Assembly (NCBI RefSeq): GCF_001038425.2 | Contig: NZ_LDPV02000050.1 | Span: 285,454 to 349,453 of the forward strand | DNA length: 64,000 bases | Origin: Ornithinibacillus contaminans | GTDB taxonomy: Bacteria; Bacillota; Bacilli; Bacillales; Amphibacillaceae | Reading direction: 5' to 3' | In this document: in pieces, positions 1-8,106 of the stretch | How the letters are laid out: each line of letters begins with the position of its first letter | Position numbering within the stretch: position 1 is the first letter of the stretch | Program-made: the position numbers and the translations under genes | The notes under the pieces: generated by a model | Told to the model about the DNA's origin: nothing | The model's input: the letters and a program-made list of their open reading frames with translations, nothing else | The model's database searches: none

Positions 1-48
1 AAATGACTATATATAAACCTACTATTATTTAGATTTGTAACAGGTCCC

Positions 49-939
49 CTAATTTTTTAACCATTTATTTAATTTATTTCTATATATCCAATCTAGATAA
101 AGTAAGGAGCCTTCCTTCTGTAGAGCGTTAATAATACTTTTCTTTTGATTACTAGTTAGCTGTTTTAAAGTACGAATTACTGTAGCTACTCCTTCCTTAG
201 ATAGCTCACAATTAAACTTATGCAGCTTTTTCGATAATACAGAACTACTTAAATCTACTATCAATAAACTCTCAAATGGGTTATACAACCGTAAATGACT
301 TATGAACTGAACGAATGGAATTTTTCCATGACCCTTATATCTTTCGCGAACCTCTATTCTTGTCCAATCATTACTGGTTTGTCCCCGTTCTCTCCCCTTA
401 TCATAAATAACTCGTTGAGTATTGCTGAATCTAGAACCTATATAAAGAGTCTGACCTTCATATCTTTCATCGTTATACTTTCTTATCCCACTGCCCCAAA
501 TGCGCTTCATTACTTCTAATGGAGGATATCCGTATAAATCAATTTTATACTCTACTCTTGAGACATAGACATTTTGATACGAATCAAATAAAAATAGGAC
601 CCACGACTTTACTTGGTCAAATGTTAACCCAGCGTTGGAGGGATTTAATATTACCTTTATCTTTGGAATTCTACTGAATATCGGCTCAACTAGAATAGTT
701 ACACAACCTAGTTTATAGCATTTTTGATAGTAAGAACCTTTTCCGCAATACCTGTGACGTATACCTAGCTTATTTAACATCAAGAAAAACTTACCGCTTA
801 AAGACACATCTGAAAGGATTGTTACCTTATCAAGTACACTTTCCATTAGTATTGTCTTTTGCTCAAATAACGACTGATGCTGTTTTAGTAGATTAGGATG
901 TTGTCGTATCTCTTTTGACCAATGTGGCGAAATCCTCAT
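49..939 (-). CDS. Rep_trans-type replication initiation protein of a mobile element
   Basis: This protein of 296 residues looks like a replication initiation factor of the Rep_trans (pT181-like) class, which nicks a double-strand origin for rolling-circle replication of plasmids and some integrative elements. Visible hallmarks are SRVEYKIDLYG (about 127-137), TLYIGSRFSNTQ followed by IYDKGRERG (about 165-188) and WTRIEVRERY (about 193-202), the usual spacing of the central fold and its basic and acidic patches. An AAGGAG lies 12 bases before the chosen ATG. A closer ATG in another frame opens a 17-codon ORF that overlaps the start and could act as a leader. It lies beside an XRE regulator and a serine recombinase, so I infer it is element-encoded. 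No transmembrane segment is seen. The exact replication mode is inference. Confidence 0.72.
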   Translation of the reverse strand: MRISPHWSKEIRQHPNLLKQHQSLFEQKTILMESVLDKVTILSDVSLSGKFFLMLNKLGIRHRYCGKGSYYQKCYKLGCVTILVEPIFSRIPKIKVILNPSNAGLTFDQVKSWVLFLFDSYQNVYVSRVEYKIDLYGYPPLEVMKRIWGSGIRKYNDERYEGQTLYIGSRFSNTQRVIYDKGRERGQTSNDWTRIEVRERYKGHGKIPFVQFISHLRLYNPFESLLIVDLSSSVLSKKLHKFNCELSKEGVATVIRTLKQLTSNQKKSIINALQKEGSLLYLDWIYRNKLNKWLKN

Positions 940-970
940 AAAACATGATTACTCCTTCCAAGGTATATAC

Positions 971-1012
971 CCTAGGAGCACATAGATTTATTTTGAGACT
1001 ATGCTCCCCAGG
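971..1012. other. Imperfect inverted repeat upstream of the initiator gene
   Basis: CCTAGGAGCACATAG is followed, after a loop of about 13 bases, by CTATGCTCCCCAGG, so a strong imperfect hairpin can form 30-70 bases before the initiator gene. Rep_trans initiators act on hairpin origins, so it is a candidate origin or transcription-control structure. Nothing else recognisable lies between 940 and 1159. Confidence 0.4.
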
Positions 1013-1159
1013 AGACACGACTTGTAAAGGGGAGTGACTTATACTTTCTTTCACCAGTCCTACTAAAACTGCATTTTAACTCTTATAGTTATAGGCAGGA
1101 TAAATAAGTAAGTATTCCAAAGCAATCTTTTAACAGTGAGATAGAGACTCTGACAATTA

Positions 1160-1303
1160 CTAGTTTTCTTCTTTTTGCTGACTTGAAACTGATTTATTCA
1201 CAATCATTGCAATCTGTTTCATAAATTGTTCTTGTTCTTTTTTATTATCTCCTCTTAGAAACTCATTTTTTATTTCCTTCCAATTTACTTTTGAATAATA
1301 CAT
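1160..1303 (-). CDS. Small hypothetical protein of the mobile element (47 aa)
   Basis: An uninterrupted 48-codon frame starts at an ATG preceded at good distance by AAGAGGTGGG. The product begins MYYSKVNWKEIKNEF and is charged, rich in Lys, Glu and Gln, with no signal peptide or membrane segment. It is divergent from the XRE regulator and shares the intergenic palindrome with it, the usual position for a regulator-controlled accessory gene. I do not recognise a family. The case rests on the ribosome binding site, the position and a clean frame; an excisionase-like or initiator-helper role is possible but not shown. Confidence 0.55.
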   Translation of the reverse strand: MYYSKVNWKEIKNEFLRGDNKKEQEQFMKQIAMIVNKSVSSQQKEEN

Positions 1304-1338
1304 ATTAACCCACCTCTTCAACAATTATATTTTCATAA

Positions 1339-1354
1339 AACAAATATATTTGTT
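1339..1354. promoter_or_regulatory. Perfect palindrome, candidate operator of the XRE regulator
   Basis: AACAAATATATTTGTT is a perfect 16-bp palindrome between two divergent genes. It overlaps the -35 hexamer of the rightward promoter, where a bound XRE dimer would block transcription. Autoregulation by the downstream regulator is inference. Confidence 0.55.
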
Positions 1355-1378
1355 AAAATGATAACATCATGCTATAAT
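1350..1378 (+). promoter_or_regulatory. Sigma-A promoter for the XRE regulator and recombinase genes
   Basis: TTGTTA (1350-1355) and TATAAT (1373-1378) are separated by 17 bases. Transcription would begin near 1385, which rules out a start codon at 1358 and supports the start at 1421. Confidence 0.7.
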
Positions 1379-1420
1379 CTATGTAAAGAATTAAATTTTA
1401 TTTTTTGGAGGAACTGTACT

Positions 1421-2122
1421 ATGAATAGTTACCATTTAAATGAAAAAGATTATGAATTACTTAAATCAATGACCCTCGGGAAAAAGGTTAGATACTTTCG
1501 AAATCTAATGTCAAATCTACACCCAAAATCTAGATATTCAACAGCAGAGCTTGCAAAGAGAATAGGGGTAACACCCCAATCCCTAACTTCTATCGAAAGA
1601 GAGGAAACTAAACGCCCTTCTTTCGATGTAATCCAAAAATTAAGTAAAGAGCTTAATGTACCAATTGATGTTTTCACTGATGATTTTTATTTAGAACGTG
1701 ATAGATCAGATATCACTCTACATCAGAATAACAGCACATATTCAGTTCAGGTTAAGTTCCCATCAACTAATGATTCAGATAACTTCCAGATTGGTTACCT
1801 TTTGTATCAGCATCTTGAAGGTGATGAGGTAAGAATTATACTACATGAAAAGCCTAACGGGACTTTCGAAAATTCACAATTGATTAATGTGTTAGCTCAG
1901 CAATTATCTACTATTGAGTTAAATAACATCTTATTAAACAAAGAGGATGGTCTTACGTACTCAACCAATACTAAGAGCCCTTATAGCAGGGCCTTAGAGG
2001 TGTATCATGATTTATACCAAAAAGAAAAGCACCCAATCGGTTCATATTCTACTTGGCAAGAACTATTAGCAAATTACAATGAGCATGCAAAATATCACAC
2101 AAAAAGGAAGGTGAAAGAATAA
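1421..2122 (+). CDS. XRE-family transcriptional regulator of the mobile element
   Basis: The protein of 233 residues has an N-terminal helix-turn-helix of the XRE/Cro-CI type (about residues 30-80; STAELAKRIGVTPQSLTSIE followed by FDVIQKLSKELNVPID). The C-terminal 130 residues match no family I know and may sense a ligand or bind a partner. The ATG at 1421 was chosen because GGAGG lies 9 bases before it and because the upstream in-frame ATG lies inside the promoter. Its stop codon abuts the recombinase start, so both are made from one transcript. It probably controls recombinase expression and binds the palindrome at 1339-1354. Confidence 0.8.
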   Translation: MNSYHLNEKDYELLKSMTLGKKVRYFRNLMSNLHPKSRYSTAELAKRIGVTPQSLTSIEREETKRPSFDVIQKLSKELNVPIDVFTDDFYLERDRSDITLHQNNSTYSVQVKFPSTNDSDNFQIGYLLYQHLEGDEVRIILHEKPNGTFENSQLINVLAQQLSTIELNNILLNKEDGLTYSTNTKSPYSRALEVYHDLYQKEKHPIGSYSTWQELLANYNEHAKYHTKRKVKE

Positions 2123-3808
2123 ATGGAGTACATTAAAAAAGCTGTCATTTACGCACGAGTCAGCACAGAAGAACAAGCAACTGAAGGCTTTAGTATTAAA
2201 GCCCAGGTATCAGAACTTTACCGACAAGCTGAGTTATTAAAGATGGAAGTAGTTCATGAATACATAGATGAGGGGGTAAGTGGCAAAAGCATCTCAGGTC
2301 GCCCTGAAATGAAGCGACTACTTACTGATGCCCGACAGAAGAAATTTGATATCGTCCTTGTCTATAAACTAGACCGTGTTTCTAGAAAGCTAAAAGATGC
2401 ATTGGAAATTAGTGATGAACTTGAACGCAACAATGTCCAATTAATGAGCATACAAGAAAACTTTGATACAACAACCCCTATGGGTAAAATGGTGTTTCAA
2501 ATGATAAGCTCATTTGCAGAATTAGAACGAAATACCATTGTTGGACGTGTAAAGATGGGTATGACCGAAAGAGCAAAGCAGGGAAAATTCAACGGGGGTC
2601 TTTGTCTAGGATACGATAGCGTTAATAAGCATCTTGTGATAAATGAAGATGAAGCACTTATAGTGAAGGAAATATTTAATTTAGCTGAGCAAGGGTATGG
2701 ATTAAAAGCCATTGCAAGACGAATTAATGACATGGGTTATAAGACAAAGCGTGGAAGGCTATTCTCCACAAATGGTATTAAACAGATTTTGGACAATCCT
2801 ATGTATATTGGAAAAATACGCTTTAACCAGGTAGTAGACTGGAATGAGAAACGTCGCAGTGGGAAAAACGCCAATTATATTCTTGCAGATGGTGAACATG
2901 AGCCAATCATTACTCAAGAACAATGGAGTAAAGTACAACATATACGTCAAAAACGGTCTGTAAAACCCTCTCGTTCATCAGAGCCTTATATCCTTAGTGG
3001 ACTTTTAAAATGCCCTGCTTGTGGTCATGGAATGGTTCCTAGCCGTTCCAAAGGAAGCTCAGGACAAACATACCGCTACTATACTTGTGGGGAATATCAT
3101 AATAAAGGTAAGCAAGCATGTCGTCCAAATTCCATTCGAGCAGATAAAGCTGAGCAACAAATATTTGAGGAACTTACTAGAATTGTCTCTCAACCAACTG
3201 TTTTAAGAGAAATCATAGAAGAAACGAACAAACAAAGAGTTCATTCAACCGAGCCAATTCAAGAGGAAATAAAGTTGGTACAAAATAAGATAAACAAATT
3301 AACCAATCATATAGACAAGCTCATGAACGCTTTATTAGATGGGGACATTCCACAGGAAATTGTTAAACCAAAGTTAGTGTCTACTCAGGAACAAAAGCAT
3401 CAACTAGAAAAACGGCTGGAAGCATTAGGCACTGAGCTTGCAGAATCCAATATAACACCTATTGATTATGATTCAGTGAAACAACTATTAGGGGACTTTA
3501 AACAACTACTTACTCAGGTTGCACCAGAGGAACAAAAATTACTACTCCGCTCCATCATTAAGGATATACAAGTTTCATTAGATGCACCTCGTGGATTAGG
3601 ACGTCATATTACGAAAATTAACCTATTCTTTGATTTTACAATTGATGCAATGCATGATAGCTACGAGCTTCTTGAAAAGATTTATCCAGACCTTGAACAG
3701 CAGTTAGATACCTGGTCAACGAGCGCAATTTCATACGGTAAATATAAAAGGGACATGCTTGAGTCCCTTAATAGTTTACCCTTATTTATGGTACGGTTCT
3801 CCCCTTAA
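2123..3808 (+). CDS. Large serine recombinase (integrase) of an rlmH-targeted element
   Basis: A 561-residue large serine recombinase: resolvase catalytic domain (about 5-150; YARVSTEEQ with catalytic Ser14, then YKLDRVSR), recombinase domain (about 160-270), a zinc ribbon (CPACG at about 298, TCG and the following Cys) and a coiled-coil region at about 375-440. Such enzymes integrate and excise elements at short attP/attB sites without host factors. AAGGAAGGTG precedes the ATG. The last nine codons and the stop lie inside the 3' end of rlmH on the opposite strand, so the C-terminus is encoded by the chromosomal attachment region and should differ in the excised circle. Its position at the element edge and orientation toward rlmH support its being the integrase for this site. 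Confidence 0.9.
   Translation: MEYIKKAVIYARVSTEEQATEGFSIKAQVSELYRQAELLKMEVVHEYIDEGVSGKSISGRPEMKRLLTDARQKKFDIVLVYKLDRVSRKLKDALEISDELERNNVQLMSIQENFDTTTPMGKMVFQMISSFAELERNTIVGRVKMGMTERAKQGKFNGGLCLGYDSVNKHLVINEDEALIVKEIFNLAEQGYGLKAIARRINDMGYKTKRGRLFSTNGIKQILDNPMYIGKIRFNQVVDWNEKRRSGKNANYILADGEHEPIITQEQWSKVQHIRQKRSVKPSRSSEPYILSGLLKCPACGHGMVPSRSKGSSGQTYRYYTCGEYHNKGKQACRPNSIRADKAEQQIFEELTRIVSQPTVLREIIEETNKQRVHSTEPIQEEIKLVQNKINKLTNHIDKLMNALLDGDIPQEIVKPKLVSTQEQKHQLEKRLEALGTELAESNITPIDYDSVKQLLGDFKQLLTQVAPEEQKLLLRSIIKDIQVSLDAPRGLGRHITKINLFFDFTIDAMHDSYELLEKIYPDLEQQLDTWSTSAISYGKYKRDMLESLNSLPLFMVRFSP
3782..3803. other. Attachment site at the 3' end of rlmH
   Basis: The rlmH 3' end reads GAACCGTACCATAAATAA on the minus strand, resembling the integration site sequence used by staphylococcal SCC elements at the same codons (from memory of that family). 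The element recombinase ends within it. The other attachment site is not seen in the window and should lie left of position 1. Confidence 0.6.
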
Positions 3809-4261
3809 AATCCGAAACCCCCGATAAACCTGCTCAAGCAGTATCAACCGCATCACCTGATGTGGAAACGTCATCTTCGAAAAGGACAGCGCAAAGTCAC
3901 TCCGCTTCTGCACCGCCCTACTAATCCCAAGCGATCCACCAATCACAAACGCAACCTTACTCTTCCCATACGTGGCAAGCTCGTCCATTTTCGCTGATAG
4001 CTGCTCAGACGTCAGCATTTTCCCATTGATCTCTAACGTAATCACATATGTATCGGGACTAATATGGGAGAGGATTCGTTCGCCTTCCTTCCGCTTCACC
4101 TCGGTCATTTCTGCTTCGCTCATGTTTTCTGGGGCTTTTTCATCAGGCACTTCGATGATGTCTACTTTGGCATAGGCCGTTAGTCGCTTTAAGTATTCAT
4201 CTATTCCTTGCTTGAGGTATTTTTCCTTCAATTTACCTACCGATACGATGGATATTCTCAT
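3782..4261 (-). CDS. rlmH: 23S rRNA pseudouridine-1915 N3-methyltransferase RlmH
   Basis: A protein of 159 residues, the normal length, starting [17 protein letters not shown] after AGAGGA. RlmH is a SPOUT-class methyltransferase that methylates pseudouridine 1915 of 23S rRNA in helix 69 of assembled ribosomes. The SPOUT knot and AdoMet-binding region are seen as [13 protein letters not shown] and [10 protein letters not shown], and the C-terminus RGEPYHK is intact despite integration at the 3' end. A longer upstream frame lacks a ribosome binding site. In Bacillus rlmH closely follows the wal operon and htrA; here about 11 kb of accessory genes separate them. Confidence 0.96.
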   Translation of the reverse strand: MRISIVSVGKLKEKYLKQGIDEYLKRLTAYAKVDIIEVPDEKAPENMSEAEMTEVKRKEGERILSHISPDTYVITLEINGKMLTSEQLSAKMDELATYGKSKVAFVIGGSLGISRAVQKRSDFALSFSKMTFPHQVMRLILLEQVYRGFRILRGEPYHK

Positions 4262-4451
4262 GATTTTACCGTCCTCTTTGCTGTTATCTAGTATTAGTGT
4301 ATCAAACCACAGAAATTTTAACAGCACTTGATTTTTTCACTTTTTTGCTCTTTATTTTGGTAATTACAGGAGAAATCGCCACATTTTAAGGTTTCTGTCA
4401 GATTTTTTTCGAAAATTACCTACTTATTTCCTATAAAACTATTATTCTTTA

Positions 4452-4479
4452 TTGACATTCCTCGACATAGATTTACAAT
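4452..4479 (+). promoter_or_regulatory. Sigma-A promoter for the envelope operon
   Basis: TTGACA at 4452-4457 and TACAAT at 4474-4479 are separated by 16 bases, about 100 bases before the first gene. The rest of the 4262-4577 gap is A+T rich with no other clear signal. Confidence 0.6.
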
Positions 4480-4577
4480 AAATAGTAGGGAAGTCTAATG
4501 AATCGATTTAATTTTACAATGAAAATAACGATAACAGATATAGATAGTCGAACTATAGATTAAGAGAGGGCGATTGG

Positions 4578-5321
4578 ATGACGAAGGAAGCAGAGAAAAA
4601 AGGACTAGGTTGGTTTAAGGGAAACCGAGCTGCTGATGAGACAGAGGGCTGGGAAAATTTAATCATGGAGAAGGAAACGGCGGCAGAAGAAGCAGAAATT
4701 CCTGTACCGGTGCAAGCAACCGAGAAGGAAGAAGCTGCAGCAAGTAACGTTTTCTCCAAAGAGAACCAAGATAAGATCTCCCTTGATTTGGTCGTTGCTG
4801 TGGAAAACATGTTAAAAGATCGCCAATTAGTTCGCTATAAAAATAGTGATCTGGATAAGCGTCTACAAGAAGCACACGAGACGATCAATCGCTATAAGCA
4901 TGATTTAGAACAACGTGATCACCTCATCCAGGAGAAGAATAAAGAAATTAATAACCTGGAAGGTAGCTTAACCAATAAGCAAATGAACTATGATCAATTG
5001 CTTGAGGATTATAAGGATTACCAACAGAAATCCAATACCGAATATGAGAATCTATCGAATCAGCTAGAGACATCACAGGATAAATACGCGAAGTTAAATG
5101 AAGAGTTCACGAATTACAAGTATGAAAACATGCTGAAGATTACGGAACTTGAAGAGAAGATTCGCAGTATGGAAATTGCCAATAAGAAATATGTGGCGCA
5201 ATACAACCAGATTCTCGATGAGAAGCGTGAGTTAATGCAGACGATCAATGACTTTACCGAGCGTATGTCGTTCTCCTTCGCACCGAAATCGAACACAGCT
5301 AGTTCTTCTGAGCAAGAATAG
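4578..5321 (+). CDS. Coiled-coil cytoplasmic protein of the bactofilin operon
   Basis: The 247-residue protein has no signal peptide or membrane segment. After a short acidic N-terminus, residues of about 85-225 form heptad-rich coiled coil (for example RLQEAHETINRYKHDLEQRD). GAGAGGGCG lies before the ATG. It heads an operon with a membrane polysaccharide deacetylase, a membrane M23 peptidase and a bactofilin. I do not recognise a named family. A scaffold linking the cytoskeletal bactofilin to the membrane enzymes would fit, but that is inference from context only. Confidence 0.7.
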   Translation: MTKEAEKKGLGWFKGNRAADETEGWENLIMEKETAAEEAEIPVPVQATEKEEAAASNVFSKENQDKISLDLVVAVENMLKDRQLVRYKNSDLDKRLQEAHETINRYKHDLEQRDHLIQEKNKEINNLEGSLTNKQMNYDQLLEDYKDYQQKSNTEYENLSNQLETSQDKYAKLNEEFTNYKYENMLKITELEEKIRSMEIANKKYVAQYNQILDEKRELMQTINDFTERMSFSFAPKSNTASSSEQE

Positions 5322-5369
5322 CTATCCTACTAGAATCATAGACTTCATAGAGAAAGGAGGCGTAAACAG

Positions 5370-6638
5370 ATGTATCCGATTAAACTTGTTAAGCTAACAG
5401 GAATAGAAGAGTTTGAGAATAAGTCCTTTTTGAAAATCTCCATACAGCTAGACCGCGAGGCGGATTATTACTGGCAGGTAGATCATGAGACGGCGCATCA
5501 TCTAGCTTCGGTCACGGATTTTGATAGTGGTTATTTTTACCGGATGTCGTTTAAATCGCATCGGGATTCCCTTCAGAATGTCTATAAGAGCTCGATTACC
5601 CAGACATACCGGGACCAAAGTAAGGCGCTCGAGTTTATTTGTTCACAAGCGTATTTACAGGAGCTCGAACAAATTAAGCAGGTTGCTTATATTGAAGGCT
5701 TGGACAAGCTTCCGTTCTTATTTGAACAATTAGTACCGGAAGTGCCAGAAGAGCTTCCAGAGATTGAATATGAGAAGCCGAGTGAAAAGCCTGCTAAGCG
5801 CAAGAGCAAGAAAGCCAAACCGAAATTCTCTCGTATGCTTGTAACAGCGATCATCACGATTGCAGCTATTATCTTTACGTATACTGGTCATTCCTTATTA
5901 ACGACTGCTGTTGCAACACCAGGGAAAGATGCACTGGAAGAGAAGGAATCGGAGAAGGATGCAGAGGCACTTCCAGAAGAAAAAGTGGAAGCTAGTCCAG
6001 AGACGGCGATTTCCGAGGAAAATATTACGATTGAAGAAGATCAGCCTGTGATTCCGTCGTACACACTAGAAGACACGGTTGCTTACGGTATTCCGGATGG
6101 GATGGTTGCCTTAACCTTTGATGATGGACCATCGGAGTTTTCCGTGGAAATTATGGATACGTTAAAAGAACACGAGGCTGGGGGTACCTTTTTCTTCGTG
6201 GGAACGAATGTGAAGAAGTATCCAGAGTATGTGGATTATATTTTTGAGAATGGATATTCCGTTGGAACACATTCGATGACCCATTCCAATCTATCGACCT
6301 TGTCTCATACCACCCTAGAACAGGAGCTAGTGGAATCTAGTGAACTAGTGGAGGCTATCACCGGGGTAGATGTGACCTTGTTCCGCCCGCCATTTGGCAG
6401 CTGGACAGATGCGACGAAGGATATCGCTGAAGAATTGAACCAAAAGGTCGTGCTTTGGAATAATGACCCGAAGGATTGGGAGACTCGTGACCGTGATAGT
6501 ATCGTACGTCACATCAAGACAACCGATGTATCTGGCTGCATTATTATCCTGCACGAAACCCAAGCAACGATCGATGCACTACCAGAAATTATCGATTATT
6601 TACAAGGCAAGGGTCTTGAGCTTGTTATGCTGCGATAA
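5370..6638 (+). CDS. Membrane-anchored NodB-type polysaccharide deacetylase
   Basis: A type II membrane protein of 422 residues: a cytoplasmic region (1-150) ending in a Lys-rich stretch, one membrane helix (about 155-175, LVTAIITIAAIIFTYTG), an acidic linker, and a NodB domain (about 240-420). The metal and catalytic motifs are visible: LTFDDGPS, HSMTHS, RPPFGS, NDPKDW and IILHE. The family removes acetyl groups from peptidoglycan GlcNAc/MurNAc or other surface polymers. The second motif has Ser where Pro is common. AAAGGAGG precedes the ATG. The large cytoplasmic N-terminal domain is unusual for this family and could contact the coiled-coil protein or bactofilin. Confidence 0.85.
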   Translation: MYPIKLVKLTGIEEFENKSFLKISIQLDREADYYWQVDHETAHHLASVTDFDSGYFYRMSFKSHRDSLQNVYKSSITQTYRDQSKALEFICSQAYLQELEQIKQVAYIEGLDKLPFLFEQLVPEVPEELPEIEYEKPSEKPAKRKSKKAKPKFSRMLVTAIITIAAIIFTYTGHSLLTTAVATPGKDALEEKESEKDAEALPEEKVEASPETAISEENITIEEDQPVIPSYTLEDTVAYGIPDGMVALTFDDGPSEFSVEIMDTLKEHEAGGTFFFVGTNVKKYPEYVDYIFENGYSVGTHSMTHSNLSTLSHTTLEQELVESSELVEAITGVDVTLFRPPFGSWTDATKDIAEELNQKVVLWNNDPKDWETRDRDSIVRHIKTTDVSGCIIILHETQATIDALPEIIDYLQGKGLELVMLR

Positions 6639-6679
6639 GAATGGTGGTTTACTAGTTTACTAGAAAGGAGATCGGATGG

Positions 6680-7570
6680 TTGAAGCGAAAGAAAAAGCGA
6701 AACAAGAATAGCCTGTTAACCTTTACGATTCTTTCAAATGATGCGAATCGGAATGCTACCAGGTTCCGTATTCCACGGTTTCTGCTGTATGTTCTTTTTG
6801 CCCTACCGATTATTCCCGTCTTAGCACTTATCTATTATGTCAACGTCAATCTCAACCAACAGGCTGAGATTGATGAGCTTTCAGGGGATTTAACACTCGA
6901 GGTAGCAAAAAGTGAACAGCTCCAAGAGACCGTAGCGATATTGGAAAATAAGACTGGCGAGACAACAGAACGCTTGGCTGAACTTACTGAATTAGAACAA
7001 CAAATGCGTACATACATAGATGAATTACCAACAATGATTGAGCCAAGTGGTGGCTTACATATTGCCATTGAAGATACCGAAACAGCGGACGGATTATCAT
7101 TATTATCGTCTGAGGAGTTAGTAGATCGGTATAAAGAGACACTTGCTGCGGTGGATAAGGTTAGTGAAGAAGTTCGCTATACCCCAACAGCCTGGCCAAC
7201 GGTTCCCAATACCTTTACATCGGACTTCGGTGTACGGGATGATCCATTTTACCAGTCCTCTGCCTTCCATAGTGGGGTAGATATTCGTGGTAGCGTCGGC
7301 ACACCGGTTTATGCAACTGCCGATGGTACGGTGACACTTGCTCGGTATAATGGGGAACTTGGAAATTGTATCCGAATCAAGCACTCTGGAACCTATACAA
7401 CTGTCTATGGTCACCTCAACAGTATTGATGTTGAAGTAGGCGACGTTGTCCAAAAGGGTGACATTATTGGAACAGTCGGTAGTACCGGCAGAAGTACAGG
7501 ACCACATTTACATTATGAAGTTGTGAAAAACGGCGAACCGGTTGATCCGAAGCCTTATTTTAATTACTAA
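6680..7570 (+). CDS. Membrane-anchored M23 (LytM-type) peptidase
   Basis: The protein of 296 residues begins with a basic cytoplasmic tail, one membrane helix (about 30-52, FLLYVLFALPIIPVLALIYY), a coiled coil (about 55-110) and a C-terminal M23 domain (about 180-296). Zinc ligands are visible as HSGVDIRG and GPHLHYEV, with HLNSIDVEVGDVV between. M23 enzymes cleave peptidoglycan crossbridges or stem peptides; an intact HxH motif suggests an active enzyme. The start is TTG, chosen because GAAAGGAG lies nine bases before it; a nearby ATG is out of frame. It is third in the operon and followed by a bactofilin. M23 peptidase and bactofilin neighbours are known in several phyla. Confidence 0.87.
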   Translation: MKRKKKRNKNSLLTFTILSNDANRNATRFRIPRFLLYVLFALPIIPVLALIYYVNVNLNQQAEIDELSGDLTLEVAKSEQLQETVAILENKTGETTERLAELTELEQQMRTYIDELPTMIEPSGGLHIAIEDTETADGLSLLSSEELVDRYKETLAAVDKVSEEVRYTPTAWPTVPNTFTSDFGVRDDPFYQSSAFHSGVDIRGSVGTPVYATADGTVTLARYNGELGNCIRIKHSGTYTTVYGHLNSIDVEVGDVVQKGDIIGTVGSTGRSTGPHLHYEVVKNGEPVDPKPYFNY

Positions 7571-7615
7571 GCAGAACAGAATATGACGAGGAACAGCGAA
7601 GAAAGGAAGCGACTT

Positions 7616-8023
7616 ATGATCAGTAAGAAAAAGGATGAAAATGTGATTGAAACCATTATCGGTTCTGACACCGTCATCGAAGGAAAAATCACGCTACCAA
7701 CGAGCTTACGCGTTGATGGAAAAGTAATCGGTGAAATCATTAGTAGTGGCGATGTCTACATCGGAAAAGATGCCTATGTAGAGCCTAGTATTAAAGCGAA
7801 GAATATTGTGATTGCCGGTGAGGTTAAGGGCGATATTGAAACGACAGAAAAGGTTCAAATCGAAGCCAAAGGGAAGCTATCTGGTAACGCAACATCCCGC
7901 GGGATTGTTATTGATGACGGTGGCGTGTTTAATGGTAATAGTAATATTATCGAGCCAGAAGAGACTGGGAATAAGAAAAAAAATAAACAAGCGAATAAAG
8001 ATAAAGAAGCCGTTTCGAATTAA
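7616..8023 (+). CDS. Bactofilin family cytoskeletal protein
   Basis: A 135-residue bactofilin: the central beta-helical DUF583 domain (about 12-110) with repeated Gly/Val/Ile turns, for example GSDTVIEGKITLP, LRVDGKVIGEI and IVIAGEVKGDI, followed by a Lys-rich tail. Bactofilins polymerise without nucleotide and position wall enzymes at the membrane. The ATG at 7616 is preceded by GAAAGGAAG; an ATG 33 bases upstream has a poorer site. It is the last gene of the operon and is followed by a strong terminator. Pairing with a deacetylase and an M23 peptidase suggests it localises them. Confidence 0.88.
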   Translation: MISKKKDENVIETIIGSDTVIEGKITLPTSLRVDGKVIGEIISSGDVYIGKDAYVEPSIKAKNIVIAGEVKGDIETTEKVQIEAKGKLSGNATSRGIVIDDGGVFNGNSNIIEPEETGNKKKNKQANKDKEAVSN

Positions 8024-8040
8024 CGGAATGGTATTGCAAA

Positions 8041-8077
8041 GGTCCTCTCAGTGCTGTATGAGAGGACCTTTTTTTCC
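8041..8077 (+). terminator. Intrinsic terminator of the bactofilin operon
   Basis: GGTCCTCTCA and TGAGAGGACC form a perfect 10-bp stem around an 8-base loop, followed by a run of seven T. Confidence 0.93.
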
Positions 8078-8106
8078 GTTGGAAGCATTTCTTCCTATAT
8101 TTTTCA

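Noticed and set aside
1358..1420. Upstream ATG giving a 254-residue XRE regulator
   Set aside because: The extra codons lie over the -35/-10 promoter elements and lack a ribosome binding site; the ATG at 1421 has GGAGG.
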